Shown piece after piece: positions 1 to 10,077 of a DNA stretch of 24,568 nucleotides. The translations under genes were made by a program, and so were the position numbers. The first letter of the stretch is position 1. Each line of letters starts with the position of its first letter. Under the pieces are notes generated by a model, which saw only the letters and a list, made by a program, of their open reading frames with translations, made no database searches and was not told the origin of the DNA. Source of the stretch: a virus; the IMG/VR virus record IMGVR_UViG_3300008216_000073, positions 1 through 24,568 of that record; one strand, 5' to 3'.

Positions 1-1092
1 ATCTCTGACATATTCAAGGACGTAGCACAGGATGGCACTTTCCAATGTGCCGTGGTACACGACGGTTATGCACTCTTTCATGTGTTGACTAACCTGCCCG
101 AACAGTATCTTACCGTGGTCTACGACATGACCACCAAGAAGTTTGTGAGCCTTGACCGTCAGGAGCCTAGCGGGACAGGTGTTGCGTGGGGAGACGAGGA
201 TGAGGAAGCTACTTCGGTGGATGTATTCGATGCGAATAGCTACTGTACGCCGATAAGGGGTATGGCCGTGGGTGTCACGACGGCAGGCGGCAAAGACCTG
301 TTTGCGGTCACAGACGACCCCAGCAGCAAGTCTTTCTGGGTTAAGCATCTTTATGGCAGCACCGAATTTGCTATAGGCCGTGTGGATACCAAGGCGTACA
401 GTACGCCCGATCCCAAGGTGGAGTTGAAGCCTCTCTCGATGAACATGATGTTCAACAAGCCTTTTGAGGCCTACCACACGTTCAAGATCAACAACGGCGA
501 CGGCTACCCACCGGGAGTCTACCCCTCGACAGCAACCACAGAGTTGCATAGTGGCTCTTCCACAAGCCTCTACATTACCGTGGACGAGTTCCAAGAGGGC
601 GACACGGCAGTCACGACGGACAACCTGCCGATACACAATACCACGGTGTTCTTCGATAGCGGGGCCACTCTGGTCTATAAGGAGTTTGCCACTTCTGGTC
701 AGGAAGGCCGCTCCCTGTCGAATAGCGCGACCAAGGTGGCAGGTATCCTGTCCAACGCGGCTGTGGCCGACGACGCAGAGGGCCGTAATGCAGGCTATGT
801 GTCCGTCTCGCAATTCGTGGATGATGTGCGTACAGATGGTACGCATGGCGGTTTGCAGACTAGGGGATTGCCTTTAATACAGTCAGGCGTAAGATACCCG
901 GTGGTGTTTCCGGTAGAGTTTGACGTAAACACCCATGCGAATCTGGCGTTTAACTGGCAGTCCGGTTGTCAAGGATGGAAGATCAAGTACAGAATTTATT
1001 TACAAGGGTCGCCCAAGCTTTCTCAGATAAGGCTGGAGGCAAAGGATGTGACGCTGAAGTCGTCACTTATTAACCAAGCATACTCGGCGTGA
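1..1092 (+). CDS. Probable tail tube/stopper protein, 5' end outside window
   Basis: The frame is open from base 1, so the first 17 codons shown and everything before them belong to a longer gene; the GTG at 52 is not a convincing start. The visible 363 residues include a stretch around VVYDMTTKKFVSLD, which resembles the beta-propeller repeats of podovirus tail tubular protein B or P22-type DNA stabilisation proteins, where each blade carries a 'YD..t..W' pattern. The position, just before a small head protein and three ejection-like proteins, matches T7 gp12. The C-terminus (KYRIYLQGSPKLSQIRLE) looks like a closing beta strand. This assignment rests on weak pattern similarity and gene order; another virion protein such as a neck or fibre-base protein is possible. 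The next gene starts one base after the stop. Confidence 0.5.
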   Translation: MSDIFKDVAQDGTFQCAVVHDGYALFHVLTNLPEQYLTVVYDMTTKKFVSLDRQEPSGTGVAWGDEDEEATSVDVFDANSYCTPIRGMAVGVTTAGGKDLFAVTDDPSSKSFWVKHLYGSTEFAIGRVDTKAYSTPDPKVELKPLSMNMMFNKPFEAYHTFKINNGDGYPPGVYPSTATTELHSGSSTSLYITVDEFQEGDTAVTTDNLPIHNTTVFFDSGATLVYKEFATSGQEGRSLSNSATKVAGILSNAAVADDAEGRNAGYVSVSQFVDDVRTDGTHGGLQTRGLPLIQSGVRYPVVFPVEFDVNTHANLAFNWQSGCQGWKIKYRIYLQGSPKLSQIRLEAKDVTLKSSLINQAYSA

Positions 1093-1093
1093 T

Positions 1094-1336
1094 ATGTCAA
1101 TAGCAGTAACAAGTTCAGTAACGAAGTCGGACAAGGTGACGTTGTTCACCAGTAAGGATGATTTTGACACGTGGTTGGCGGGGATTACCGTGCCAGCGGC
1201 AACAACGGCAGCTTATGGTTCGGTAAAACAAGCGGCAACGGTGTCAGATGTGTCCAGTAGTACGACAGGTAATAACACAACAACAATCAATGCGCTTCTT
1301 GCGAGTCTAAGGACAGCAGGGGTGTTGGCCAGTTAA
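1094..1336 (+). CDS. Small head-fibre-like virion protein
   Basis: This 80-aa protein is rich in Ser, Thr, Ala and Val. It has a short N-terminal strand region, a middle AAYGSVKQAATV segment and a predicted C-terminal amphipathic helix (TINALLASLRTAGVLAS). That helix resembles the C-terminal 'NALLa.LraAG.ma' tail of small phage head-fibre or decoration proteins, so a surface or fibre role on the virion is plausible. The ATG lies one base past the preceding stop (TGAT-ATG), which suggests translational coupling, and the next gene follows 12 bases after the stop. No enzyme motif is visible. The family is inferred from composition and context only. Confidence 0.5.
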   Translation: MSIAVTSSVTKSDKVTLFTSKDDFDTWLAGITVPAATTAAYGSVKQAATVSDVSSSTTGNNTTTINALLASLRTAGVLAS

Positions 1337-1348
1337 GGAGATAGAGAT

Positions 1349-2287
1349 ATGGCAAACGGTGACGGATTTTTTGGATCAGACTTCGGTTGGCCCGAAGCGA
1401 TAGGCCTTGGGATTGACTACTGGGCAGGTAAGGAAGGCGAGCGGTCAGGTAAAGATGTAGGCAAAGACTACGGTAAAGCGTACGCAGAATCTTATCCTAG
1501 GATAATGAGGGCGCATCGTGACGAGGTAGAAGCGATGATGCAAAAAGACCTCGATATGCAGAGGCAGTTCACCCCTCAAGAACAGCGACTAGCTTGGGAG
1601 ACTGCACAAGGTACAGAGGGTATTAAGGACTATAAAGAAGGCTTTATACCGGGTGCAGTTGACTACGCTGGCCTTAGTGGTGAGGTAGATCACGTATTGC
1701 GTAGGCTGGCTGCTGGTACGGATAAGAGCATCATGGATTTGCAAGGGCCGTATATGGCTCAGAATGTCATGGATCAGTTGGCTATAACTGATCAGCCGTG
1801 GATGCAAGCCAGAGAGACGGGGGTGCAGAAGTTACAGGAACTTTTGGGTAGCATAAACATGGGTGGCCTCTCCGGTGGTGAGCGTGCAGAGATAGAGCGT
1901 ATGAACGCCAGACGGAATTTGCAAAGAGGCCAAGCCGGGGGCGGTGGCAACCTCACAGCCATCGAGAACGCCATGCAGTTTGGCTCTGCCCTAGACCGCA
2001 AGAGGGCTGCGCTGGGTAATGCCTTGCAGACAGCAACTAACTTTATGGCTGGCTCTAGGTCAGGTTATGATCCTGTACAGGCTGTGTTAGGCAGAGGCAG
2101 TGGCACTAACCAGATAGCCGCAGGATTCCAAGGTGTGCAGCCGGTGCAGAACTACTCTAACCAGATGCCGGGTATGCCCTCTAATTTAATGCAAGGTGTA
2201 ACCGCAGGTGGTAACTTTTTCGACACACTAGCAAGAGGCGGAAAGTCTAGAACTGATTGGCTTAACCCCAACAGTCAAAGGAAGTAA
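1349..2287 (+). CDS. Probable internal virion/DNA-ejection protein (gp14 position)
   Basis: This 312-aa protein starts at an ATG with a clear Shine-Dalgarno sequence (AAGGAGA, 7 bases upstream). The N-terminus is Gly/Asp rich (MANGDGFFGSDFGW). A charged helical middle follows (about residues 50-180), then a low-complexity Gly/Gln/Asn-rich C-terminal third. A region around residues 175-235 (SGGERAEIERMNARRNLQRG, then ALDRKRAALGNALQ) is helical and looks like a structural protein. The gene is the first of three consecutive, increasingly large genes after the tail proteins, which is the layout of the T7 ejectosome genes 14, 15 and 16. No catalytic motif is seen. The function is inferred from position and composition. 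Confidence 0.5.
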   Translation: MANGDGFFGSDFGWPEAIGLGIDYWAGKEGERSGKDVGKDYGKAYAESYPRIMRAHRDEVEAMMQKDLDMQRQFTPQEQRLAWETAQGTEGIKDYKEGFIPGAVDYAGLSGEVDHVLRRLAAGTDKSIMDLQGPYMAQNVMDQLAITDQPWMQARETGVQKLQELLGSINMGGLSGGERAEIERMNARRNLQRGQAGGGGNLTAIENAMQFGSALDRKRAALGNALQTATNFMAGSRSGYDPVQAVLGRGSGTNQIAAGFQGVQPVQNYSNQMPGMPSNLMQGVTAGGNFFDTLARGGKSRTDWLNPNSQRK

Positions 2288-2292
2288 TTATT

Positions 2293-3495
2293 ATGGCAAG
2301 TCTTGGTGATATATTAAGCGGTGCGCTCGGTGGCGAATACAACATGGGCAGACCTCTCGACGAAGAGGAGCGTAGGTTAATAGAGGAGCTACGCGCTCAA
2401 GGTATGTACGTCCCACAGGAGCGTAAGGTGTCTCCATTTCGATATGGTGCAGGTACGGTAAGTCAGCGGAACTTGGCTGATGTCCGTGGTGCGATACAGC
2501 CTGAGCAAGAGCGTAAGACGAAAGAGCTTATGTGGCAGCGTGGCAGGGGTGCAAGAGATGCTACCGCCAAAGAACTTCGACAACAGCAAAGAAAGAGTGC
2601 TGCAAGTCAGCAAAGATCGGCTATCAAACGTGCTTCGTCACCCAGAGCTGTAGCTGAGCGTAAGCGCGTGGCGTTAGAGGAGTTTAATCGTAAGCAGGCT
2701 TTTGCTGACCAGCTCAAGCTGAAAAGAATCGCAGATGAACAGCGTAGACAGCATTTGAGCGGTTTACCAACGACTCCGCGAGAGCAAAGATATCTCAAAT
2801 CAACAGCCTTTGGTGAGTCTCCGATGATATCGAGGGAGGATTTTATTGCAGGTGCTAGGCCACAGATAACTGATCCGCAAAAGGCAGAGCTTTCTGTGTT
2901 ACAGCGTGAAGTAACCCCAGCTTTGTTACAAAGTGAGGCTTTGACACAAGCGGGGCAAAAGACAGCGACAGGTGCAATAGATGTAGCGACTAAAAGACGC
3001 GCTGATGATTTAGCCAAGCAAGTACACAATCTTTTACCTCCTGACTACGCCAAAATGATAGTTGATAAACAAATTGTTGGCTTAGAACTTGAAAATTTGT
3101 TGAATACACACCGTCTTGCCGTGCAGAGAGCTGTAGGTGAGGATTTGTTGAGTACAGAGGCTGATGCACACTTAGCTGCCAAGAGACAGGAGATCATGGC
3201 GATTGAGTCTCTTGAATCGTGGCTTGTTAATACACGGGAGGGGCAGGAATTTTTGCGTACAGGTGGGCCTCAGAGGTTTGATATGAGATTAAAGCTTGGG
3301 CAGTTGAAGGGCTATCTAATGCAGTCAGAAGCCCGAAAAGCGGCGGCTGGATCACGTAATCCACTTCTTAACGATCCGTTCTTCAATCAACCGGGAGGGT
3401 CAGGATTAACTCCCGCTAGAGTTGATTGGCCGCTGCCGTTTCCTCCAACATCAGGGGTCAGAACTAACGCACCACCGTCTAATCTGTTGCCATAA
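2293..3495 (+). CDS. Probable internal virion/DNA-ejection protein (gp15 position)
   Basis: This 400-aa protein is highly charged and Arg/Lys/Gln rich. Residues from about 60 to 160 are predicted to form long helices or coiled coil, and the tail is Pro/Gly rich (about 350-400). The start is supported by AGGAAG, 8 bases before the ATG. There is no signal peptide, clear membrane segment or enzyme motif. Its basic, helical character and its place between a 312-aa and a 2168-aa virion gene fit a capsid-internal protein that is ejected with DNA, like T7 gp15. This is an inference from layout; I do not recognise a specific family. Confidence 0.5.
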   Translation: MASLGDILSGALGGEYNMGRPLDEEERRLIEELRAQGMYVPQERKVSPFRYGAGTVSQRNLADVRGAIQPEQERKTKELMWQRGRGARDATAKELRQQQRKSAASQQRSAIKRASSPRAVAERKRVALEEFNRKQAFADQLKLKRIADEQRRQHLSGLPTTPREQRYLKSTAFGESPMISREDFIAGARPQITDPQKAELSVLQREVTPALLQSEALTQAGQKTATGAIDVATKRRADDLAKQVHNLLPPDYAKMIVDKQIVGLELENLLNTHRLAVQRAVGEDLLSTEADAHLAAKRQEIMAIESLESWLVNTREGQEFLRTGGPQRFDMRLKLGQLKGYLMQSEARKAAAGSRNPLLNDPFFNQPGGSGLTPARVDWPLPFPPTSGVRTNAPPSNLLP

Positions 3496-3498
3496 ACA

Positions 3499-6400
3499 AT
3501 GCCTCAGTTACACATAGTAGAAAGGCGACCTAGCTCACTTCTTGATCGTTACCCTGTGGGTTCTAATTTGCTTCTGGACGCTAGGCTGCGAGAGATGGGC
3601 TATGATCCCAACAGGTATGCTGCAATACCAGAAGATGATCTTGAGGAGTATTTGGGAGAATACTGGAGCGGCCCCGGTTCTGCTTGGAAAGCTGCCAAGG
3701 AACACGCAGGCGCAGGGGTAGGTGCAGCCGGTGCTATGATGACTGCTGGTGCTTACATGACAGGTACTGGCATCGGTTTCTGGCCCGGTCTAGCTCTTAT
3801 GGGTGGTGCTGGTCTTCTTGGTGCAGTCGGCGGCAGCTTGGGTCAGGACGTTGCTGAAGCTGCCGTTCTTACTGACAGGCAAGAGGCTGAGCTGGCAAGG
3901 GAACGTCAAGAGGCGTATATGGCAAACCCTAACTGGTCTTTTGCCGGTTCGATGGCTCCTGCGGGATTGGCTTTCAGGCCTTCACCAACACAGTTTGTCA
4001 AAGGTTTAAGCGGAGTAAAACAGGCTTTGACAGGTAAACTTGGCTGGGGCAAGGGGTTTACTAGAGCAGACGTTCCCACCTCAACTAGCTTTACAACTCG
4101 TTCTGGATTAGCAGGCCCGACACGGTCTAAACTTGGTTTTGAATCGCCGCTGGGAAGAGTCGCACCGGGAGAAAAGCAAGCATTAGCAGAGATGGCACTT
4201 GGCGCAACCTTTGATACAGCCATTGAGGGAGGCTTTCAGCTTGCACACGGAAAGTTCGACCCCAGCAGACTAGCTATCGCAGCGGGTATCGGCGCAACTC
4301 TGCAACGGCCCACGTTTAAGCCACCGGGATTGAAGGCACTCGTTGCGAAAGGTGAGCTAAGAGCTGAAGCCAAGGGTCGTAATCCTAACAAAATGTTCAA
4401 CCCTTGGCGTGAGCCAATACCTGCCTATGCTACTCTAAGGTCGCAGATAGGTGATGTGGGATACACCAGCTTATACAACAAGGGAGAAGTTTACGAGGGT
4501 GATATAGGTCGTAAGGTTGGTGTGATAGAGGACGCATTGACTCCCACAGATGCAGGCGTTGCCGCCACCATTGAGGCACACGTTACAAGGGGCGCGGGTT
4601 TTCTGGAGCCGTTTGAGCCGGGGCCAGCAGCTAGGTCTATGCAAAGGCCGGGTATTGGTGCTGTGCCTCTGACGGCAGATGAGGTTGCTGCTGCACAAAT
4701 GGTATCCCCGGAGAGGCACGTTGAAATTTACGGTGCGTCGGAAGCAATCAAGCAGAAAGCTAGGTTATCGCGTGAAGAGGGTGTACAGGAGTTGGAGGTT
4801 GCCCAGCAAAGGCTTGCTGTAACAAAGGACGAAGGTGTTACTTTTAGTGTCAGAGAAAAGAAGCAGGCACAGACTGCTGTAAACAAGGCGCGGAGAAAGA
4901 TAGACAAAGCAGACAAGGTGCTGGAAGCAGACGTTAGCAGGGCGCATGAGAGGGCCATAACAAGACTGTTCTCCAGCGCAGCCGAGCCTGTGAGGATTCT
5001 TGATCCTGTTACCGGCAAGCGAAGAACTATCAAGGTAGCCAAGGTTCCTAGGGAAGCCAGCGAACGTATCGTAGACCGTGATGGTGAGCCGTTGATAGAC
5101 AGGCTGGATATCTGGGAACCCACAGGTGTAGATCCCAAAACAGGCACAGTTATACAGAATCCTGTACGGGTCTTAGCCAACGGTTCCGTACAAAAAGCCG
5201 TTGTAAGGCCGGATGGTACTACTGGCTGGCAGTTCATTGACAAGATTACAGCCAGCAGACTACAGAAACAATTTCACGATCATGCCATTGGTATGCGGAA
5301 GCTTATCGGTGAGGCCAGAAGGAAGCTGGAAATAGAAAGGCGTGAGGTCACAGGTAAAACGGGAAGAAGGCTAAAACCACTAGACCCGGAGGTCATAGAC
5401 ATACTGAACAGGCTTGCGCTGATCCGGGGTTTCAACCTGACCGAAGCAATCAGAAGCATTGACCACCCAGAAGGCGGTCTAGCCGGTGGTTTCGCCACCT
5501 ATGATACACGAAGCGTAACTGTTGACCCTCGGCGTATGTCGAAGCACGCAATAGCCCACGAAGGTTTACACAACTGGTTGGATGATCTGCAATGGTCATC
5601 GAATCCCAGAGATCGAAAACTGCGTCAAGATTTTCTGGAGCTTTTTGGTGAGTTTGGGCCGCGCAGGGCTAGGTTGGATTTACCGGCTGAACCCCTATCA
5701 GCCGTTCACGCCAGAGAAGAAAGAGCCGTTGAGTTCTTGGGTAGGGCGATGACCGAGAAGGTTGCGAACCGTAATCAGAAGAAGTTTATGAAGCTGTTGG
5801 AAGAAGCCAAGATACGCTGGAAAGACCGGTTCGGTATCCCGCTGACAGATAAGCAGCTAAAGAACTATATGCTTCTCAAGTACGAGCATGATCTGCCGTT
5901 CATGTTCAATGACGATATGATTGCAGGTTTTACGGCGCATCTTTACGGGGCAAGGGCTACGCCGGAGTTAAAGCAGAAGGTGCTGGAAGATGTAAGGGCC
6001 GGGAGACCCATCAGAAGGGACGATGCTTATTACGAGAAGCGTATCGGGACTGATCCTTGGAAAGGCTTGAAGTTTCAAGAAGCCAAGAAACGCTTCAACT
6101 CTAGGGGTGAAGAGGTGGTTTCCGAGGAAGAGAGTCTTAGGTTGATGAAGGGTGTGAAGCGTCAACTGGGTATCGAGGACGAGCCGGGAGCCGATCCGCA
6201 ACGGTTTGCCACCGACAAGGGCATGATAAACAAGATTTTGCAGGACACCGAGGGGCTTGGCAGACACAAGTTTCAGAAGGTGGACGCAGCGTATGAAAGA
6301 GAGCTTGCTCGTCCTATTCCTGATATGGATAAAGTCAAGCTTCTGGTAAACGAGGCTGCAAGGCTTGGCGGGTTTTTCCCACGGATGGGTTTTCATGGTA

Positions 6401-9400
6401 CGACAGACATGATGGGCGGCACTCGGTTTGATGTCTTAGACCCGGAAAAAATCGGTCAGGGTATAGGCATTTCTGAAGAGATAGGCTTGGCACACGTTTC
6501 GCTAGACCCCAAGGTAGCAAACCAAGCCTCTGGTTATCCGTCAAAATTGTCTGGCAAATCACTTGCCGCCAGAAATGTAACAGCCGAAAGTGATTTATTT
6601 AACGTCTATTTCAAGGCTGAAAGGCCGCTTGTTTTTAATGAGGATGCTGGTGCTTGGACTATACCACAGCTTGTGAATCTTTTGCGTAAGTCAAATATGG
6701 TTGCACTCGCTGACGATCTCGAAAGAACCCTGCTTGATCCCAGTGTTGACGTACGAATTAGGAGGTCTAAAGATGCTTCAGAAGGCGGAGACGTTCGTGA
6801 ATTTCTCGAACTGCGGCAGCAGCAGGCAGCAGAAATGCCCCCGGTGGCTAGGGTTCTTGAAACAACTGATCCCGCTTACGCAATGTCAAAGACCGAGCGC
6901 GTGGATGCCGTAAGGTCTATCCTAAACGAGCATGGTTATGATTCTATAAAGTACACAAACCAAAACGAGATATCCAGGCTAAAGACTGATTGGGCAAACG
7001 ACTCGTACATAGTTTTTGAGGCCAACCAGATTAAGTCTGCCGATCCTGTTACACGTGATATAGACTCAGACAGGGTTATACCTTTGGGCGAACGCTTCGG
7101 GCCGAAGCCTAGCATGAGATACCAAAAAGGTGCAGTCGGTGAGCGTACTCTTTCCGATGATGAGATCGCACTCTTTGCTTCCAGCCGTGACCGCGCCAAA
7201 CACATGGCGGAAACCTTCGACAAGTTCGTCACGGACATAGGGGCGTTCGATCCCGAACGGCGTATACTTTCGCCCTTAGAGGGCAAAGAGTACACGATGC
7301 TTGTTGATCCCCGCTGGTGGCTTCAGAAACTTCAATACTCCATAGCAGAGACAGATCAACTGCTGGTGAGGCCGTTCAAGGGGCTGTTAAATTCCGAGAT
7401 CACGGACGCCACCAAGAAGCAGGCTTTGTATATTAGGGACGCGCACAACAGGTTGGAGATGGTGGAGAAGCGTTACATTGGCAGGTTTGTAGAACCTCTG
7501 ATTATGGAGCTGCGGACTTTGGGATTAAACAAAGCAGATGTAACGCTGCTTGGACGCTACAGAACCTTGCGTCGTATGGTCAGAGGACGAGAAAGACGAG
7601 ACTTCGATGATACCCCGGAGTTCCGCAAGGTAAGGGACGAACTCGACAAGCTTGAACCACAAATCAAGGGCAAGCTTCACGCAGCCAACGAGACACTCGA
7701 CAGGTTCTTCACGGAGACACGCTTGGAACACGCAGCCAACGGGCCGATGGTCTGGAGAAAGAATCGCTGGGTAAAGGTCAGCAACGACCCGGATCATGTG
7801 GATAAGACCTATGATCCGTATATGCTGAGTCGTGATGCCTCAACGATCCTTCGTAAAAAGTCCCACACGAAAGAAGGCAAAGACTTACAGGACAAGATCA
7901 TCAAGCATTGGAAGGAAGAGTCTAATCTTAGTGAAAACGAGTTGCGTGACACACTCTTGGAGTACGTCGCCGTCATCAACAACAAGGATAGTTACAAGAC
8001 AACCGGAGGTGAAACGAAAAGTCTTGTTGGTGCGTCGAAATTCCAGGCGTTAAGGAAGACGGAGGGTTTGAGTATGCCGGTAGACTTGATAGACCCTGAC
8101 CCGTTTATACGAGCGCAGCGGTATGCCGGACGTTTCGCCAAGGACATGGCGTGGTATACCCAGATCGAGAGTGATAATATCGTACGGGCAATACGTGATC
8201 TTCCTGACCAGACGGGTATGTATACACACCGCAAGGTGGGTGACAGAGAGCCAACGACACCTACGCTGAAGGAACACTTCGGTGATGATGTGGATGTCGG
8301 CTACGGTGATCGCGCTCAAGAGACTTTTAACAATCTAGATGAGGTTCATGCGGGTTTTCACGATGACATGGATTTGTTTGTCCTGAGAGCCAACAGGATG
8401 ATAACCGCAAACTGGCTTGGTTTGTACTCTGGTGCGCGTGACTTTGCCACCGCTTTCGAGAAGGCTTCCCATTACATGAGGCTACAGGACTATCCCCTGA
8501 TGCTGAAGGCAGTAACGCATTTTGGGGATGCGTGGAAGCAAAGTCACAGGGCCGGTGCGAATCGTGACAAGTTTTCTTCTATAGAGTTTGCAATGGGCAG
8601 CGTGGACGAGGTGGCAGATTCCTTTTCTACCGTGGCTGATTTCTCGCAGAAGTGGTCAGGTCGTGAGCTGTTCGAGAAAGGCACACGGGCTATACAGTTT
8701 AGCCTAGGGAAGCTGCTGATGCGTAGCTACCTTAACAGCGCATCCAAAGATCCGCACGTGCAGCGTATACTTACAACGATGGGGCGGTTTGCAGATGTTG
8801 ATACCGTCAGGCTTCGGAAGAATCCCACGGAAATTACGGAATCCGATATCCAAAAACTTGCGACAGCTTGGGTAGAGATCAATCAAGGCACGTATGGCGT
8901 TCGCGGCGTACCGTCCACAATGATACGCGGCAAAGGTAGCTACGTCTTGTCTTTATCCAGATGGTCTGTGGAGAAATTCAACCGCTACCAAAAGGACGTA
9001 ATCCTGCCCATCCTCGACAAGAAAACCTACGGCAAAAGAGACTTTAGACCGCTCATCAAGGCTACGCTTGGCGCGGCTGTTATGGGTACTGCGCTCAATG
9101 AGATTGGCAAGATGATGAACGGGAAAGAAAGTTACGAGCCATCACTTGAGGAAGTTCTGGAGTCACCGTCTGGTATGACAGATTTCATTTATCATGCCAT
9201 GCACTTGGCTAACCTGAGTGGTTACTTTGGCATACTGTCTGCACTGGGTAATGATCTTGTTAGGATGTACACCGGTAAGAGTGGTGCGGCTGACTTTTCT
9301 CTTGTGACTTTTCCGGCTTTGGAGGGGCTTGTTTTCGACAAGGGTTTTCTAATGTCAGCATTCTCCTACCTGAGATCAGGAAACATAGGTGACCCGTCTA

Positions 9401-10005
9401 CCTCACTACGCTTTCTGGAAGACGTTATGACCAACCTTAACCAGACGCTGCGTATTGCCCGTAATCAAGCCTTGGCCCACACAGAGGTTGCACAGACGCT
9501 GGACGAGGCCTTGAGTACAGGTGTGTTTAGGGGTAGGGCTTCTGAGTTTGAGCGTGCAAAGATGGATCGTGACCTCAAGGTCTTTAAGCGTCTCTATCGT
9601 GGTGACTACGGCTCACGGTTTATGGCGAACCTTGACCGTTATGAAAAGACACCTGCGTCTGCTTTCCGCAACTCTGAGACCTTGGAGCAGTTACAGGATA
9701 CTGTAAAGCCGTTCATGGAGAGTGCTTGGAAACGCTCGCAGACCAAGAGTGGCGTAGACCCAAGCAAGTTCAAGCGTCTTCTACAAGAAGGATACGTCAA
9801 GCACAAGAAACTTCATCCCAACGTGACTGATGCTTTCTCACTAAGGGAATCACGCAAGTTCGCAGACTTCATCGCTCGAACAAAGAGCAAGGAAGCTGTG
9901 CGTGATATCGTGCTGCGTGAACAGAGGGACGAAGCTTTGTCTCAGGTTCGCAAGCGGCTAGTTCAGGAGGGTCTTAGAGATTTTCTAGCCACCAAAGGTT
10001 ACTAA
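3499..10005 (+). CDS. Giant multidomain virion protein with HExxH and ADP-ribosyltransferase-like domains
   Basis: At 2168 aa this is the largest protein in the window and sits in the T7 gp16 position, so it is probably packaged in the capsid and ejected into the host. Residues about 72-118 form a Gly/Ala-rich hydrophobic stretch that could insert in a membrane. Residues about 420-510 are a charged coiled coil. HEGLHNW at 687-693 matches the HExxH zinc metallopeptidase signature. Residues about 960-1195 resemble the ADP-ribosyltransferase domains of phage polyvalent proteins: FHGTT at 965-969 supplies the NAD-binding His, and NQIKSA at 1176-1181 matches their typical end motif. The C-terminal half (about 1250-2168) is helical, with hydrophobic patches near 1855-1880 and 1900-1990, as in other large injected proteins. 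No lytic transglycosylase motif was recognised. The domain calls come from motifs, not from alignment. Confidence 0.75.
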   Translation: MPQLHIVERRPSSLLDRYPVGSNLLLDARLREMGYDPNRYAAIPEDDLEEYLGEYWSGPGSAWKAAKEHAGAGVGAAGAMMTAGAYMTGTGIGFWPGLALMGGAGLLGAVGGSLGQDVAEAAVLTDRQEAELARERQEAYMANPNWSFAGSMAPAGLAFRPSPTQFVKGLSGVKQALTGKLGWGKGFTRADVPTSTSFTTRSGLAGPTRSKLGFESPLGRVAPGEKQALAEMALGATFDTAIEGGFQLAHGKFDPSRLAIAAGIGATLQRPTFKPPGLKALVAKGELRAEAKGRNPNKMFNPWREPIPAYATLRSQIGDVGYTSLYNKGEVYEGDIGRKVGVIEDALTPTDAGVAATIEAHVTRGAGFLEPFEPGPAARSMQRPGIGAVPLTADEVAAAQMVSPERHVEIYGASEAIKQKARLSREEGVQELEVAQQRLAVTKDEGVTFSVREKKQAQTAVNKARRKIDKADKVLEADVSRAHERAITRLFSSAAEPVRILDPVTGKRRTIKVAKVPREASERIVDRDGEPLIDRLDIWEPTGVDPKTGTVIQNPVRVLANGSVQKAVVRPDGTTGWQFIDKITASRLQKQFHDHAIGMRKLIGEARRKLEIERREVTGKTGRRLKPLDPEVIDILNRLALIRGFNLTEAIRSIDHPEGGLAGGFATYDTRSVTVDPRRMSKHAIAHEGLHNWLDDLQWSSNPRDRKLRQDFLELFGEFGPRRARLDLPAEPLSAVHAREERAVEFLGRAMTEKVANRNQKKFMKLLEEAKIRWKDRFGIPLTDKQLKNYMLLKYEHDLPFMFNDDMIAGFTAHLYGARATPELKQKVLEDVRAGRPIRRDDAYYEKRIGTDPWKGLKFQEAKKRFNSRGEEVVSEEESLRLMKGVKRQLGIEDEPGADPQRFATDKGMINKILQDTEGLGRHKFQKVDAAYERELARPIPDMDKVKLLVNEAARLGGFFPRMGFHGTTDMMGGTRFDVLDPEKIGQGIGISEEIGLAHVSLDPKVANQASGYPSKLSGKSLAARNVTAESDLFNVYFKAERPLVFNEDAGAWTIPQLVNLLRKSNMVALADDLERTLLDPSVDVRIRRSKDASEGGDVREFLELRQQQAAEMPPVARVLETTDPAYAMSKTERVDAVRSILNEHGYDSIKYTNQNEISRLKTDWANDSYIVFEANQIKSADPVTRDIDSDRVIPLGERFGPKPSMRYQKGAVGERTLSDDEIALFASSRDRAKHMAETFDKFVTDIGAFDPERRILSPLEGKEYTMLVDPRWWLQKLQYSIAETDQLLVRPFKGLLNSEITDATKKQALYIRDAHNRLEMVEKRYIGRFVEPLIMELRTLGLNKADVTLLGRYRTLRRMVRGRERRDFDDTPEFRKVRDELDKLEPQIKGKLHAANETLDRFFTETRLEHAANGPMVWRKNRWVKVSNDPDHVDKTYDPYMLSRDASTILRKKSHTKEGKDLQDKIIKHWKEESNLSENELRDTLLEYVAVINNKDSYKTTGGETKSLVGASKFQALRKTEGLSMPVDLIDPDPFIRAQRYAGRFAKDMAWYTQIESDNIVRAIRDLPDQTGMYTHRKVGDREPTTPTLKEHFGDDVDVGYGDRAQETFNNLDEVHAGFHDDMDLFVLRANRMITANWLGLYSGARDFATAFEKASHYMRLQDYPLMLKAVTHFGDAWKQSHRAGANRDKFSSIEFAMGSVDEVADSFSTVADFSQKWSGRELFEKGTRAIQFSLGKLLMRSYLNSASKDPHVQRILTTMGRFADVDTVRLRKNPTEITESDIQKLATAWVEINQGTYGVRGVPSTMIRGKGSYVLSLSRWSVEKFNRYQKDVILPILDKKTYGKRDFRPLIKATLGAAVMGTALNEIGKMMNGKESYEPSLEEVLESPSGMTDFIYHAMHLANLSGYFGILSALGNDLVRMYTGKSGAADFSLVTFPALEGLVFDKGFLMSAFSYLRSGNIGDPSTSLRFLEDVMTNLNQTLRIARNQALAHTEVAQTLDEALSTGVFRGRASEFERAKMDRDLKVFKRLYRGDYGSRFMANLDRYEKTPASAFRNSETLEQLQDTVKPFMESAWKRSQTKSGVDPSKFKRLLQEGYVKHKKLHPNVTDAFSLRESRKFADFIARTKSKEAVRDIVLREQRDEALSQVRKRLVQEGLRDFLATKGY

Positions 10006-10077
10006 AACACAGGGAGATAAACCTTGACAAAGTAGGCGTTTAAGAAGAAAAAGAATGAAACGACACAACTTTAGCCT

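Noticed and set aside
34-52. TGGCAC near the left edge as a sigma-54 site
   Set aside because: It lies inside an open coding frame and has no GC at the required 10-base distance.
10024-10052. Perfect -35 box TTGACA upstream of the nuclease gene
   Set aside because: No acceptable -10 box lies 16-19 bases downstream; the region there is a purine run.
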